Positions 28,254 to 37,119 of a DNA stretch of 64,000 nucleotides are shown piece after piece (position 1 is the stretch's first letter; each line of letters begins with the position of its first letter). A program made the position numbers and the translations under genes. The stretch is from R-RK-3 sp963842775. GTDB lineage: Bacteria; Pseudomonadota; Alphaproteobacteria; Rhizobiales; Rhodomicrobiaceae. The DNA lies in assembly GCA_963842775.1 (NCBI GenBank), contig CAWJHQ010000013.1:293598-357597 (forward strand). Direction: 5' to 3'. A model generated the notes under the pieces. That model saw only the letters and a list, made by a program, of their open reading frames with translations, was not told where the DNA came from and ran no database searches.

Positions 28254-29263
28254 ATGAGGACCGCTATTCCGATGCTGTGCTCTGCAATAACCGACCGTTT
28301 GGAAAGTGCACGCGATGGCATGCTCCGGATTCCGGGCGGCACTTTTCGTATGGGCTCGGATCGCCACTACCCTGAGGAAGCGCCGGTTCATAGCGTGAGC
28401 GTTGACGGGTTCTGGATGGACCGCACGCCCATCACAAATCGCCAGTTCCGCGAATTCGTCGAGGCGACCGGCTTCGTCACCTTTGCCGAGATCGCACCCG
28501 ATCCGAAAGATTATCCGGGTGCGCTGCCGCATATGCTGAGGGCGGGCTCTCTCGTCTTCACTCCGCCCGATCACCCGGTCGAACGTAGCAACTCCGCGAA
28601 CTGGTGGCAGTTCAAGTTTGGTGCCAACTGGCGCCGGCCATATGGCAAAGGCAGTTCCATCCGCGGCCTCGATGATCATCCGGTGGTGCACGTTGTGTAC
28701 CAGGACGCCGAGGCGTTTGCGCGCTGGGCGGGCAAGGACCTGGCGACCGAGGCAGAATGGGAATACGCGGCACGCGGCGGCCTTGATGGCGCTGACTATG
28801 CCTGGGGCGACGAGTTCACGCCCGGCCGTCGCTCGAGTTCACGCCCGGCGGCCGCCACATGGCCAATACGTGGCAGGGCGAGTTCCCACACCGGAACTTG
28901 GCCGCAGATGGCTACAAGCGGACCTGCCCGGTCAACGCTTTCCCGGCGAACGGCTACGGGCTCCTGAGCATGATCGGCAATACGTGGGAGTGGACCTCAG
29001 ACTGGTACAGCTCGGCGCATCCGGCCGATGCGCCCAAAGCCTGCTGCATTCCGGAGAACCCGCGCGGCGGTTGCGAGATGGACAGCTACGATCCGTGCCA
29101 GCCGGAGATCAGGATTCCGCGCAAGGTTCTGAAAGGCGGCTCGCATCTGTGCGCGCCGAACTACTGCCGCCGCTATCGCCCGGCGGCGCGTCACCCCCAG
29201 CCAATCGATACGTCAACCGGCCATGTCGGCTTCCGATGCATAGTGAGAGGAGACGTCACATGA
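28254..29263 (+). CDS. Formylglycine-generating sulfatase-modifying enzyme (23-bp duplication frameshift)
   Basis: FGE/SUMF1 family, which oxidises the sulfatase active-site cysteine to formylglycine. N-terminal IPGGTFRMGSDRHYPEEAPVH and FWMDRTPITNRQFREFVE, central TEAEWEYAARGGL and AWGDEFTPGG, then in another frame MANTWQGEFP, GLLSMIGNTWEWTSDWY and GGSHLCAPNYCRRYRPAARH...GHVGFRC, with the two catalytic cysteines of aerobic FGE (C-x4-C). The shift is caused by a 23-base tandem duplication (28812-28834, GAGTTCACGCCCGGC repeated from 28835); removing one copy restores GDEFTPGGRHMANTW. Its stop overlaps the sulfatase start (ATGA). Confidence 0.9.
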
Positions 29264-30777
29264 GCAGTAACTCGTCATCGCAGGATCACACAGGGACGCA
29301 GCCAAAGGAAGGGTTGCAGCGACGTGAACTCTTGGTGAGCGCCGGCGCACTCGCCGCAACAGGAGCCATCGCCGCGACCGGATTGGGTCTGCCGGTTCTC
29401 GGCGACGCGTTCGGTCCCGGGATGGCCGCATTGGCAGCCGAGAAAGGGCCACCGCCGCATATCATCTACATCGTTTCGGACGATCAGGGTTGGAAGGATG
29501 TCGGATTTCATGGCTCCGACATCAAGACGCCGAACATCGACCGTCTGGCGAAAACAGGCGCGGAGTTGACGCAGTTCTACGCGCAGCCGATGTGCACGCA
29601 GACGCGCGCCGCAATGCTAACGGGCCGCTACCCACTCCGTACCGGGATGCAGACGGCGGTCATTCCCTCGGGGGGCCTCTATGGCGTGCCGATCGACGAA
29701 TGGCTCCTGCCCCAGGCGCTGAAAGATGCCGGATACGAGACTGCGCTCGTTGGGAAATGGCATATCGGCCACGCCAAAACTGAATACTGGCCTCGCCAGC
29801 GTGGCTTCGACTATTTCTATGGCGCCATGGTGGGCGAGATCGACCATTTCAAGCACGAAGCGCATGGAATAGGCGACTGGTATCGCAACAACGAGCGCAT
29901 TGAAGAAGCAGGCTACGACACGACGCTGTTCGGCAACGAAGCGGTCAAGCTGATCGAAAAACACGATCCCGGCAAGCCACTGTACCTCTATCTCGCCTTT
30001 ACGGCCCCACACACGCCTTACCAGGCGCCTGACGAGTATCTCGCCAAGTATCCGGAGATCGCCGACACATCGCGGCGCACTTACGCGGCGATGATCACCG
30101 CCATGGACGATCAGATTGGCCGCGTGCTGGAAGCGCTCGACAAGCGAGGAATGCGCGACAACACACTGGTTCTATTCCACAGCGACAACGGCGGGACGCG
30201 TTCAGCGAAGTTCACCGGCGAATTGAAGGTGACCGGCGAACTTCCGTGCAACAACGGCTCCTATCGCGACGGCAAGGGAACGAACTACGAAGGCGGCACC
30301 CGCGTCGTCGCGCTCGCCAATTGGCCCGGCAGAATCAAGCCCGGAAAGGTCGATGGGATGATGCATGTGGTCGACATGTATCCGACGCTGGTCAGCGTCG
30401 CCGGAGGGACGCTCGACAAGACCAAGCCGTTGGACGGTCTCGATGTATGGGCGGCGATCAGCGAAGGGAAGGCCTCCCCGCGCACCGAGGTCGTTTACAA
30501 CGTGGAGCCTTGGAAAGCTGCGGTGCGCCAAGGGGACTGGAAGCTACTATGGGCGGCGCTGATACCGGGCAAGCTGGAGCTGTTCGATCTGGCGGCCGAC
30601 CCTGCGGAAGCCACAAACCTCGCGGAGGCGAATCCCGCAAAAGTGAAGGAGCTTCAGGCCAGGATCGCGGAGCTGGCAACGGAAGCGGCGCCGGTGCTGT
30701 TCATGACCGATGCATTCCGCCTCGTGCTTGCCGAACCGCCGTCGACACCCGAAGGCTTTTTCGACGTGTCGGACTGA
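29260..30777 (+). CDS. Tat-exported arylsulfatase-like sulfatase
   Basis: 505 residues from ATG 29260, which overlaps the FGE stop. A twin-arginine signal (LQRRELLVSAGALAATGAIA) precedes the sulfatase fold: metal site IYIVSDDQGWKD, active-site PMCTQTRAAMLTGRYPLR, KWHIGH, FTAPHTPYQ and LFHSDNGGT. The active-site cysteine is there for conversion to formylglycine, but the motif reads C-T-Q-T-R rather than the textbook C-x-P/A-x-R. Export after folding and modification by the adjacent FGE in the cytoplasm fits the Tat signal. Likely releases sulfate from an aromatic or sugar ester in the periplasm. Confidence 0.93.
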   Translation: MSSNSSSQDHTGTQPKEGLQRRELLVSAGALAATGAIAATGLGLPVLGDAFGPGMAALAAEKGPPPHIIYIVSDDQGWKDVGFHGSDIKTPNIDRLAKTGAELTQFYAQPMCTQTRAAMLTGRYPLRTGMQTAVIPSGGLYGVPIDEWLLPQALKDAGYETALVGKWHIGHAKTEYWPRQRGFDYFYGAMVGEIDHFKHEAHGIGDWYRNNERIEEAGYDTTLFGNEAVKLIEKHDPGKPLYLYLAFTAPHTPYQAPDEYLAKYPEIADTSRRTYAAMITAMDDQIGRVLEALDKRGMRDNTLVLFHSDNGGTRSAKFTGELKVTGELPCNNGSYRDGKGTNYEGGTRVVALANWPGRIKPGKVDGMMHVVDMYPTLVSVAGGTLDKTKPLDGLDVWAAISEGKASPRTEVVYNVEPWKAAVRQGDWKLLWAALIPGKLELFDLAADPAEATNLAEANPAKVKELQARIAELATEAAPVLFMTDAFRLVLAEPPSTPEGFFDVSD

Positions 30778-30903
30778 GGCAGCTGACGGGCTGGTAGCAT
30801 TTCGCAGGCGCAAACCGGCAGCCACTTTGCTGGAAAATGCTCGATCTCTTTGTTCGGTCGCGTTTTCGCGGGCGCAAACGGCACCCACTTTGCTGAAAAA
30901 CGC

Positions 30904-30985
30904 TTCAGCGCTGCAACCCAGGCCTGTCCAGGTCGTGCAGATAGAGCCGCCGCTTCGCCGCTGCCGATCTCATGCAGATAGGCCC
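30904..30985 (-). pseudogene. Fragment of the DUF971 gene 3' end
   Basis: About 82 bases match the 3' end of the DUF971 gene at 32716-32800 (GCTGCAACCC.RGCCT.TCCAG, CGTGCAGATAGAGCCGCC, CTGCCGATCTCATGCAGATAGGCCCAG), with an ~8-base deletion. It translates as WAYLHEIGSGEAA and then runs out of frame. An isolated 3' fragment in a repeat-rich intergenic region. Confidence 0.8.
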
Positions 30986-31086
30986 AGAGAACCAACGCGC
31001 GAACCTGTTGAACAAAGTCTTATGCGGCCCATAGACCTCCATAGCATCCCGCCATCCGACAGCGGGAAATGAGGGTTTGATGCGTT

Positions 31087-31188
31087 CTAGAGCGCTTCCC
31101 GAAAAGTGTTACGCGGTTTTCGGATAAGAAGCGCGATCAAGCAAAGAATCGAGAGCGGTTTCCGATTCGAATGAAGCGGGAACCGCTC
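31087..31188. repeat. 105-bp repeat, inverted relative to 36646-36750
   Basis: CTAGAGCGCTTCCCGAAAAG through GAAGCGGGAACCGCTCGA. Almost the exact reverse complement of 36646-36750. The rest of the interval 30778-31354 contains members of the AAACCGG family and the DUF971 fragment, and no gene. Confidence 0.85.
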
Positions 31189-31354
31189 GAACTGGCTTCT
31201 CTGCCCAAAAAATCGAGGGCGGTTGTCGGGAGCCGCGTCGGTCGTTCGTCCTCTGGATGCGAAACGCAAGAACCAGAGGCCTAACCATGAGAAATGCTTT
31301 CGGAATCAACGACGTGGCGCATAATGGCGTTATGCAATCACCGGGAGCCTTCCA

Positions 31355-32008
31355 ATGACCCCCACCATTACCGCCTTTGAAAGCTCGCCCGATCGCGGCC
31401 AGGGACTGGCGCGTGACATGCGCGTTCGCTGGGCGCTGGAAGAAGTGGGCCAGCCTTACGACGTTCGTCTTGTTTCGTTCAAAGCAATGAAGGAACCCGC
31501 GCATGTCGCGCTTCATCCGTTCGGGCAGATTCCGACCTATGAAGAAGGCGACCTCGCCCTGTTCGAGTCGGGGGCGATCATATTCCATATCGCGGAGCGC
31601 CATGCGGGCCTGCTGCCGGAGGATGCGAATGCCCGGGCGCGCGCGATCATGTGGATGTTTGCCGCGCTGAGCACGGTGGAGCCGCCGATCGTCGATCGCG
31701 AGATCGTCGAATATGCGGAGCGCGGCAGGAGCTGGCAGGGCGAGCGCATGGCTATGGTCGAGGATCGCATCCGTGTGCGGCTCGGCGAACTTTCCGCGCG
31801 TCTCGGGCGTGCCGATTGGCTCGATGGCGCGTTCAGCGCGGCCGACATTCTGATGGTGCATGTGCTGCGCAGATTGGAAGGATCGGGCATCCTGGACGAG
31901 TATCCGAACCTCTCCGCCTATATTGCCCGCGCCGAAGCGCGGCCCGCCTATAAGCGTGCGTTCGCCGCTCAATTGGCGGTTTTCACTGGCAAGCCATCGA
32001 CCGGCTGA
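31355..32008 (+). CDS. Glutathione S-transferase family protein
   Basis: 217 residues with a thioredoxin-like N-terminal domain (TAFESSPDRGQGLARDMRVRWALEE; PFGQIPTYEEGDLALFESGAI with the cis-Pro and the Glu-Ser glutathione-binding pair) and an all-helical C-terminal domain (DWLDGAFSAADILMVHVLRRL). Expected to conjugate or reduce substrates using glutathione in the cytosol; the substrate cannot be told. Complete. Confidence 0.88.
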   Translation: MTPTITAFESSPDRGQGLARDMRVRWALEEVGQPYDVRLVSFKAMKEPAHVALHPFGQIPTYEEGDLALFESGAIIFHIAERHAGLLPEDANARARAIMWMFAALSTVEPPIVDREIVEYAERGRSWQGERMAMVEDRIRVRLGELSARLGRADWLDGAFSAADILMVHVLRRLEGSGILDEYPNLSAYIARAEARPAYKRAFAAQLAVFTGKPSTG

Positions 32009-32178
32009 TAAAAGTCCGCTCTGGGCTCGAGGCGGACGCCGGGAACTGGCCGGCAAGTCTGCCGTTGGGCACGGATAGGCGCGCGTCGTCAGCGACGCTG
32101 CAGTAGGGTGGAGAAACGCGGTTGGCTACCTGTCTCACGAGGGAGAGGGTGCAGAACCAGACATGAAAGGAACCACGC

Positions 32179-32667
32179 ATGAAGGGAAAAGCAATGGCCA
32201 AGAATACGATTTGCCTATGGTACAACAAGGACGCCGAAGCTGCCGCCCGCTTCTACGCCGAGACCTTTCCTGACAGCGCGGTGGGTGCCGTCCACCGTGC
32301 ACCCAGTGACTACCCGTCCGGCAAGAAGGGCGATGTGCTGATGGTCGACTTCACGGTCGCCGGCATCCCCTGCATGGGCCTCAACGGCGGTCCGGCGTTC
32401 AAGCATAACGAGGCCTTCTCGTTCCTGATCGCCACCGACGATCAGGAAGAGACCGACCGCTACTGGAACGCCATCGTCGGCAATGGCGGCCAGGAGAGCG
32501 CATGCGGCTGGTGCAAGGACAAATGGGGCATCTCCTGGCAGATCACGCCGCGCGTGCTGATGGAGGCGATGGCAGCCGGCGGCGCCGAAGCGAAGCGCGC
32601 GTTCGATGCGATGATGGACATGAAGAAGATCGACGTCGCCGCGATCGAGGCGGCACGGCGCGGCTGA
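32179..32667 (+). CDS. VOC-superfamily protein (PhnB / 3-demethylubiquinone methyltransferase-like domain)
   Basis: 162 residues: NTICLWYNKDAEAAARFYAE, GDVLMVDFTVAGIPCMGLNGG, FSFLIATDDQEETDRYWNAI, GWCKDKWGISWQITPRVL. This is the pattern of the domain once named 3-demethylubiquinone-9 3-methyltransferase, now grouped with glyoxalase-like VOC proteins. An enzymatic role is not established for this branch. AAAGGA precedes ATG 32179; ATG 32194 (MAKNTIC) is an alternative start closer to the family N-terminus. Confidence 0.85.
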   Translation: MKGKAMAKNTICLWYNKDAEAAARFYAETFPDSAVGAVHRAPSDYPSGKKGDVLMVDFTVAGIPCMGLNGGPAFKHNEAFSFLIATDDQEETDRYWNAIVGNGGQESACGWCKDKWGISWQITPRVLMEAMAAGGAEAKRAFDAMMDMKKIDVAAIEAARRG

Positions 32668-32715
32668 CGTCCATCACAAGAACGTCCAGCATTGCCGTGG
32701 TGCTGGACCGAAGTG

Positions 32716-33081
32716 CTAGCGCTGCAACCCGAGCCTCTCCAGATCGTGCAGATAGAGCCGCCACAGCGCGGCTTCGCCGCTGCCGATCTCATGCAGATAG
32801 GCCCAGGAGAAAATCCCCGTCGAGTGGCCGTCGCTGAAGACCAGCCGGACCGCATAATTGCCCACCGGTTCGATGGCCGCGATCATGACTTTGCTCTTGC
32901 CGCCCAGGATCTTGCGATCCTCCGTCCCGTGGCCGCGCACTTCCGCACTCGGGCTGTGCACCCGCAGGAACTCGGCGGACAGTGCGAACGCCGTACCGTC
33001 GTCGAATGCGACGTGCAGCCGGTCCTTGGCGGCGTTGAGGCGTATTTCCGTAGGCCAGGTTTGTTGCTTGCCGGTCATCAT
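32716..33081 (-). CDS. DUF971 protein
   Basis: 121 residues of the DUF971 domain, which is also the N-terminal part of gamma-butyrobetaine hydroxylases. Motifs: WPTEIRLNAAKDRLHVAFDDG, FALSAEFLRVHSPSAEVRGHG, VGNYAVRLVFSDGHSTGIFSW and AYLHEIGSGEAALWRLYLHDL. Free-standing versions are short metal-binding proteins linked to Fe-S or electron transfer in some genomes; the role here is unknown. A fragment of this gene's 3' end is duplicated at 30904. Confidence 0.88.
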   Translation of the reverse strand: MMTGKQQTWPTEIRLNAAKDRLHVAFDDGTAFALSAEFLRVHSPSAEVRGHGTEDRKILGGKSKVMIAAIEPVGNYAVRLVFSDGHSTGIFSWAYLHEIGSGEAALWRLYLHDLERLGLQR

Positions 33082-33176
33082 TTGCCTCTTTTTCGGGACG
33101 TCAGCACTATTTTAACCCGCTGGCGCGTTAGGTACTTATACGGGCACGCGCTCTTCGTTCGTCAAGGTTGTGTATC

Positions 33177-33461
33177 ATGCCGCCTATCCAGCTTTCGCGC
33201 CGCGAACGCGCATCTCTCAACAAGATCCTGGAACGTCCCTGTCAGGCGGGCGAAATTCCGGCGGATCATGAGGAAAAGTTCGTCAATTACGATCTGGCGC
33301 GCAAGCGGGTGCTGCTTCTTTATATCACCCCGCTGGGCCAGATCGAGCTATTGCGGCAGCGCTTCCGGGGCTTGAAGGCGCCGGTCCCGTCCTATCGGCC
33401 CGCGCTGGCCGCCCCGCCTGTGCTCCGCTTGCTCACCAGCCAGATCCAGGACGGCGCGTAA
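33177..33461 (+). CDS. Small conserved-looking protein, unknown
   Basis: 94 residues from ATG 33177 (MPPIQLSRRERASLNKIL). Helical, with IPADHEEKFVNYDLARKRVLLLYITPLGQIELLRQRF and no signal or membrane segment. A weak AAGG lies ten bases before the ATG. No family recognised; internal composition matches surrounding real genes, so it is likely expressed. Confidence 0.55.
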   Translation: MPPIQLSRRERASLNKILERPCQAGEIPADHEEKFVNYDLARKRVLLLYITPLGQIELLRQRFRGLKAPVPSYRPALAAPPVLRLLTSQIQDGA

Positions 33462-33605
33462 GGCAAAGCGCCCGGACATCCCCGCCGAAAGATCGCGCGG
33501 CCAGGGGAACTTGAAAAAATCCCTGGTGTTCTCTTCCCGTAAGGTTTGCGATACTGGGTGCTGATGATCCGCCCACGCCCACGCCGAAGCTGAAAGGAAA
33601 CGACC

Positions 33606-33947
33606 ATGAAAACGCTTACCGCATTGGTTGTCATTACGGGTATGTCGGTAGCTTCGGGCGCGGTTATGGCGCAAGATTACCGTGAACGCCCTTCGGAAAA
33701 GCTCTCCAACTATGAGCTGTCGCGCCAAGGAGGGCGGTCGGTGGATGCTTATGGCCGGTCGCGGCGCGGTCCCGAGGTCCGCGGCTACCTCTTCCGGCCG
33801 GGCGGCCATCGCTATGATCATGAATGGGATGCAAGCAAGCTGCGTGACGGACCTTACGGGAATTTTCCGCAGTTCGACACGCGCACCTTGTGGGAACGCA
33901 CCATGAGCGATCCCCGGAGCACCACAACCAGCCCATCGGCATTTTAA
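33606..33947 (+). CDS. Small secreted protein, unknown
   Basis: 113 residues with a signal peptide (MKTLTALVVITGMSVASGAVMA) and a mature part rich in Arg, Tyr, Gly and Asp (YRERPSEKLSNYELSRQGG, RGPEVRGYLFRPGGHRYDHEW). AAAGGAAACG precedes the ATG. Predicted periplasmic; no known domain. Confidence 0.6.
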   Translation: MKTLTALVVITGMSVASGAVMAQDYRERPSEKLSNYELSRQGGRSVDAYGRSRRGPEVRGYLFRPGGHRYDHEWDASKLRDGPYGNFPQFDTRTLWERTMSDPRSTTTSPSAF

Positions 33948-34052
33948 CCATCAATGTCATTCAGCCTTTGAACGGCTTTGACAGGACGGCGGCGAGACGG
34001 CATACCCATGCCGTCCGCCTTTGGACCTGCGCCGTATCACGGGGGAAGGACC

Positions 34053-34547
34053 ATGAAAACTGGCTTATATTGCGCGTTGATCGTCACTGTCTGCATGTGG
34101 GGCTATGCCGTCAGCGCGGCCGAAGACACTGAAAAACTGGCGGCCTCGGTGCCGGCGGAGGTTTCCGAAGTGGTAAGCGGCGGAACCTGGTCGGAGGGCG
34201 GGACGAACGGCGTCTACAGGGCGATCGTCGTGGCGACGCCCGCGGGCGACGGGCAGCAGGCCAATATCGTCGTTCAGATGCTTTCGCTCGAGAGCGCGAC
34301 CGCCGTTCCCAAGGTCGTCAAGTCGGTGCTGATCAAGGAAGTGGCCGAGAAGAAGCTCGCCAACGCCTTCCTGGCGATGGATGCGGAGACGGACAATGAG
34401 ATGACGCTGATCGTCACCGCCTATGGCGCGGGCGCCGATCAGGACACGTCGATGCATGTGAAATTCAACGGCAAGGGCACCTATGAGATTCTGCCCACGC
34501 CGGGTGAAGAAGCGCCAACGGAAGCGGCGCCCGACAAGAAGAAATAG
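34053..34547 (+). CDS. Secreted protein, unknown
   Basis: 164 residues from ATG 34053, with GGGGGAAGG just upstream. Signal peptide MKTGLYCALIVTVCMWGYAVSA, then a mature beta-rich domain (GVYRAIVVATPAGDGQQANI, VVQMLSLESAT, NEMTLIVTAYGAG) and a low-complexity acidic/lysine tail (EEAPTEAAPDKKK). Unrecognised periplasmic protein. The earlier in-frame ATG at 33978 would not give a signal peptide at the N-terminus. Confidence 0.65.
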   Translation: MKTGLYCALIVTVCMWGYAVSAAEDTEKLAASVPAEVSEVVSGGTWSEGGTNGVYRAIVVATPAGDGQQANIVVQMLSLESATAVPKVVKSVLIKEVAEKKLANAFLAMDAETDNEMTLIVTAYGAGADQDTSMHVKFNGKGTYEILPTPGEEAPTEAAPDKKK

Positions 34548-34743
34548 CGCAAGTTTTCGCGAAGCACGCGTCGCTGGACTGTTTCGGTGGCACGCGATGC
34601 GGCCGATGACGATGCTCAGGTTGCAAATATCTCACATAAGGCTTGCACAGATAGCATTCGGTTCTATATCTGATTGCAGGGCGCTGCGCGTTGTCCAAAA
34701 ACCTCAACGCATCGCTAAAGTTGCTTACGAGCCGGGTCGGCGT
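34548..34743. other. Intergenic upstream of the helicase promoter
   Basis: No coding sequence or strong hairpin seen. Together with the following promoter and leader it separates the secreted protein from the DEAD-box helicase by about 310 bases. Confidence 0.4.
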
Positions 34744-34771
34744 TTGACATTGGGGGCACGGCCCCTATTGT
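34744..34771 (+). promoter_or_regulatory. Candidate sigma-70 promoter for the DEAD-box helicase
   Basis: TTGACA (34744-34749), a 16-base spacer and TATTGT (34766-34771). It would give an untranslated leader of about 80 bases before the helicase start. Long leaders are common for cold-induced helicases, but induction is not shown. Confidence 0.5.
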
Positions 34772-34858
34772 CCTGCGAAGAGCTTGCAGTCGGCGCCTGT
34801 TGCACAAAGTTCACCTCAACTTGATAGTTCAGCGGCTTAACGCTGCGAACCTGTGGAT

Positions 34859-36511
34859 ATGACATTCAACAATCTAGGTCTTAGTCAAAAAGTTCTCGAT
34901 GCCATCGCGGCTGCGGGTTTCGATGAGCCGACGCCGATTCAAGCGCAAGCGATCCCGGCGGCCAATCTGGGCCGCGACATAATGGGCATCGCACAAACGG
35001 GGACAGGCAAGACAGCCTCCTTCGTATTGCCGATGCTGACCAAGCTGGAAGCGGGCAGGGCGCGGGCACGAATGCCGCGCTCGCTTATTCTGGAACCGAC
35101 GCGCGAACTCGCGGCGCAGGTTCATCAGGCTTTCGAGCAGCTCGGCGTCAACCATAAGCTCACCGTCGCGCTGCTGATCGGCGGCGTATCCTTCGAGGAT
35201 CAGAACCGCAAGCTGGACCGGGGCGCGGACGTACTGATCGCCACGCCGGGGCGCCTGCTCGATCATCACCAGCGCGGCAGGCTGCTCATGTCGGCGGTCG
35301 AAATCCTGGTGATCGACGAAGCCGACCGGATGCTCGACATGGGGTTCATCCCCGACATCGAAAAAATCTGCAAAACCCTGCCAACAGCCCGCCAGACGCT
35401 GTTTTTCTCGGCGACGATGCCGAAAGAAGTCAAAAAGCTCGCCGACAAATTCCTCAACGATCCCTTGCGGATCGAGGTCGCCCCGCAGAGTTCGGTCGTC
35501 AATACGATTACCCAACGACTGAAATTCGCCTCCTCCGACATCAAGATCAAGCGCGAAGTCCTGCGCGATCTGATCAACGTTTCCAGCGTCAAGAACGCGA
35601 TCATCTTCTGCAACCGCAAGCGCGATGTCGGCATCCTGCTGAAGTCGCTGTTGAAGCACGGCTACAATGCCGGCGGGCTGCATGGCGATATGGAGCAGCG
35701 CGACCGCACCGCGACGCTCGACGCCTTCCGCCGGGGCGACATATCGCTGCTGGCGGCCAGCGACGTCGCGGCGCGCGGCCTCGATATTCCCGATGTCAGC
35801 CACATCTTCAATTTCGACGTGCCGATAACGCCGGAAGATTATATCCATCGCATCGGCCGGACCGGCCGCGCCGGCAAGGAAGGCTATGCGGCGACGCTGG
35901 TCACGGCGAGCGATCTCGAAGCGGTGCGCGCCATCGAAAAACTCTGCCGCGAGAAGATCGAATGGCTCGGCGGCGAGCCTTCCCAGGAAGATATCGAAGA
36001 AGGCCGGAGAGCCGGAGCGCTCGCACGCCGTGCGGGCGGACGGGGTTCGGCCGGCGGCCGGACGTCCTCGCGCCGGGGCGGCGAGAAGTCGCACAGGCCG
36101 GAGGCCTCCGGGCAGGACGAGAAACGAGGCGCGAGGCGCTCGCGGGGCGCCGGCGACAAGCCCCAGAGGGCAGAGACCGTGGCGGTGGTGCAGGACGAGA
36201 CGCAAGGTTCAAGACGCCGCCGCGGCGAAGGCGACAACAAGGCGCAAAAGCCGGCTGCAATCGCGCAGGACGAGGCGAAGGTCGCCAAGCGCGGTCGTGG
36301 TGGCTCCGGCAGGCAGAGCAATGGCAATGGGGGCGAGGCGCCCAGCCGGCCGTGGCAGCCGGAGGTGGTCGTCCAGGATCAGGAAAGACGGCCCCCCCAG
36401 GATCGCCACGACCGGTCCAGACGCGGGCGCGACCGTGAGGAACCCGCACCGCTCGGCATGGGCGAGCACGTCCCGGCATTTCTGCTGACCCCGATCAAGC
36501 GCTCCAAATAA
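34859..36511 (+). CDS. DEAD-box RNA helicase, RhlE-like
   Basis: About 550 residues. Helicase core with Q motif (FDEPTPIQAQAIP), AQTGTGKT, PTRELAAQ, TPGRLLDH, the DEAD box in VIDEADRMLD, SAT, and the C-terminal domain ASDVAARGLDIPDVSH and HRIGRTGRAGKEG. After residue ~390 there is a 160-residue low-complexity tail rich in Arg, Gly, Gln and Asp with repeated (V/I)AQDE or VQDE phrases, typical of RNA-binding extensions in RhlE-type proteins. Roles: ribosome assembly, RNA decay, cold growth. ATG 34859 chosen; a GTG at 34853 is also in frame. Confidence 0.93.
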   Translation: MTFNNLGLSQKVLDAIAAAGFDEPTPIQAQAIPAANLGRDIMGIAQTGTGKTASFVLPMLTKLEAGRARARMPRSLILEPTRELAAQVHQAFEQLGVNHKLTVALLIGGVSFEDQNRKLDRGADVLIATPGRLLDHHQRGRLLMSAVEILVIDEADRMLDMGFIPDIEKICKTLPTARQTLFFSATMPKEVKKLADKFLNDPLRIEVAPQSSVVNTITQRLKFASSDIKIKREVLRDLINVSSVKNAIIFCNRKRDVGILLKSLLKHGYNAGGLHGDMEQRDRTATLDAFRRGDISLLAASDVAARGLDIPDVSHIFNFDVPITPEDYIHRIGRTGRAGKEGYAATLVTASDLEAVRAIEKLCREKIEWLGGEPSQEDIEEGRRAGALARRAGGRGSAGGRTSSRRGGEKSHRPEASGQDEKRGARRSRGAGDKPQRAETVAVVQDETQGSRRRRGEGDNKAQKPAAIAQDEAKVAKRGRGGSGRQSNGNGGEAPSRPWQPEVVVQDQERRPPQDRHDRSRRGRDREEPAPLGMGEHVPAFLLTPIKRSK

Positions 36512-36645
36512 GGGCGCCCGGCGCAGTTTGCCCAGGTGGATTTGCCGCTCCGAGGCAGGAGCAGGCCGGCGATCCTCCAATTCATCCGCGACAAAAATGC
36601 ACTAACGCCCCTTATCTCGTGCCGCACGGGCACCAGTCCTCGCAC

Positions 36646-36750
36646 CTAGAGTGGTTCCCGCTTCATTCGAATCGGAAACCACTCTCGATTCTTTGCTTGA
36701 TCGCGCTTCTTATCCGAAAACCGCGTAACACTTTTCGGGAAGCGCTCTAA
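36646..36750. repeat. 105-bp repeat, inverted partner of 31087-31188
   Basis: TAGAGTGGTTCCCGCTTCAT through TTCGGGAAGCGCTCTA. Reverse complement of the 31-kb copy with few changes, enclosing a 5.5 kb segment from the glutathione transferase gene to the helicase. Confidence 0.85.
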
Positions 36751-36922
36751 AACGTCCTGCGTTAAATACGAATCTGGATCGCGCCGCAGACGTCGTCTCG
36801 GACGCCGTAGAGCGCGAGCCGGGACCCACTCGCATCACCGCAATTTTGTTGCCAAGTTCCAAGTGAATGGCCTCGGCTCTGACGGCCGGGGCGACGGGAT
36901 GTGTAATGCCGCCGATCTCGGT

Positions 36923-37086
36923 TTAATACCAAGTCCCGGTGACATGAACCCATGCCGTAAGACCGGCACGAGCCTCACCTCTCCCATGGGGAGAGGTCGG
37001 CGCGGAAAGCGCCGGGTGAGGGGTTTTTAGATTATATATCAACTACTTACCCCTCACCCCAACCCTCTCCCAATGGGAGAGGGAGA
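36923..37086. repeat. Dispersed 165-205 bp hairpin repeat, copy B
   Basis: Short form of the family: TACCAAGTCCCGGTGACATG, CCTCTCCCATGGGGAGAGG, GCCGGGTGAGGGG, CCCCTCACCCCAACCCTCTCC, then GGGAGAGGG. The rest of the interval 36512-37119 has the 105-bp repeat and no gene. Confidence 0.85.
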
Positions 37087-37119
37087 GATGCCGGTTGGCT
37101 GTGCACCACCGCGCCGCGC

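Noticed and set aside
28618..29259. Sulfatase start at 28618, giving a 719-residue protein
   Set aside because: The extra N-terminus overlaps the FGE gene in another frame; the Tat signal and the ATGA overlap identify 29260 as start.
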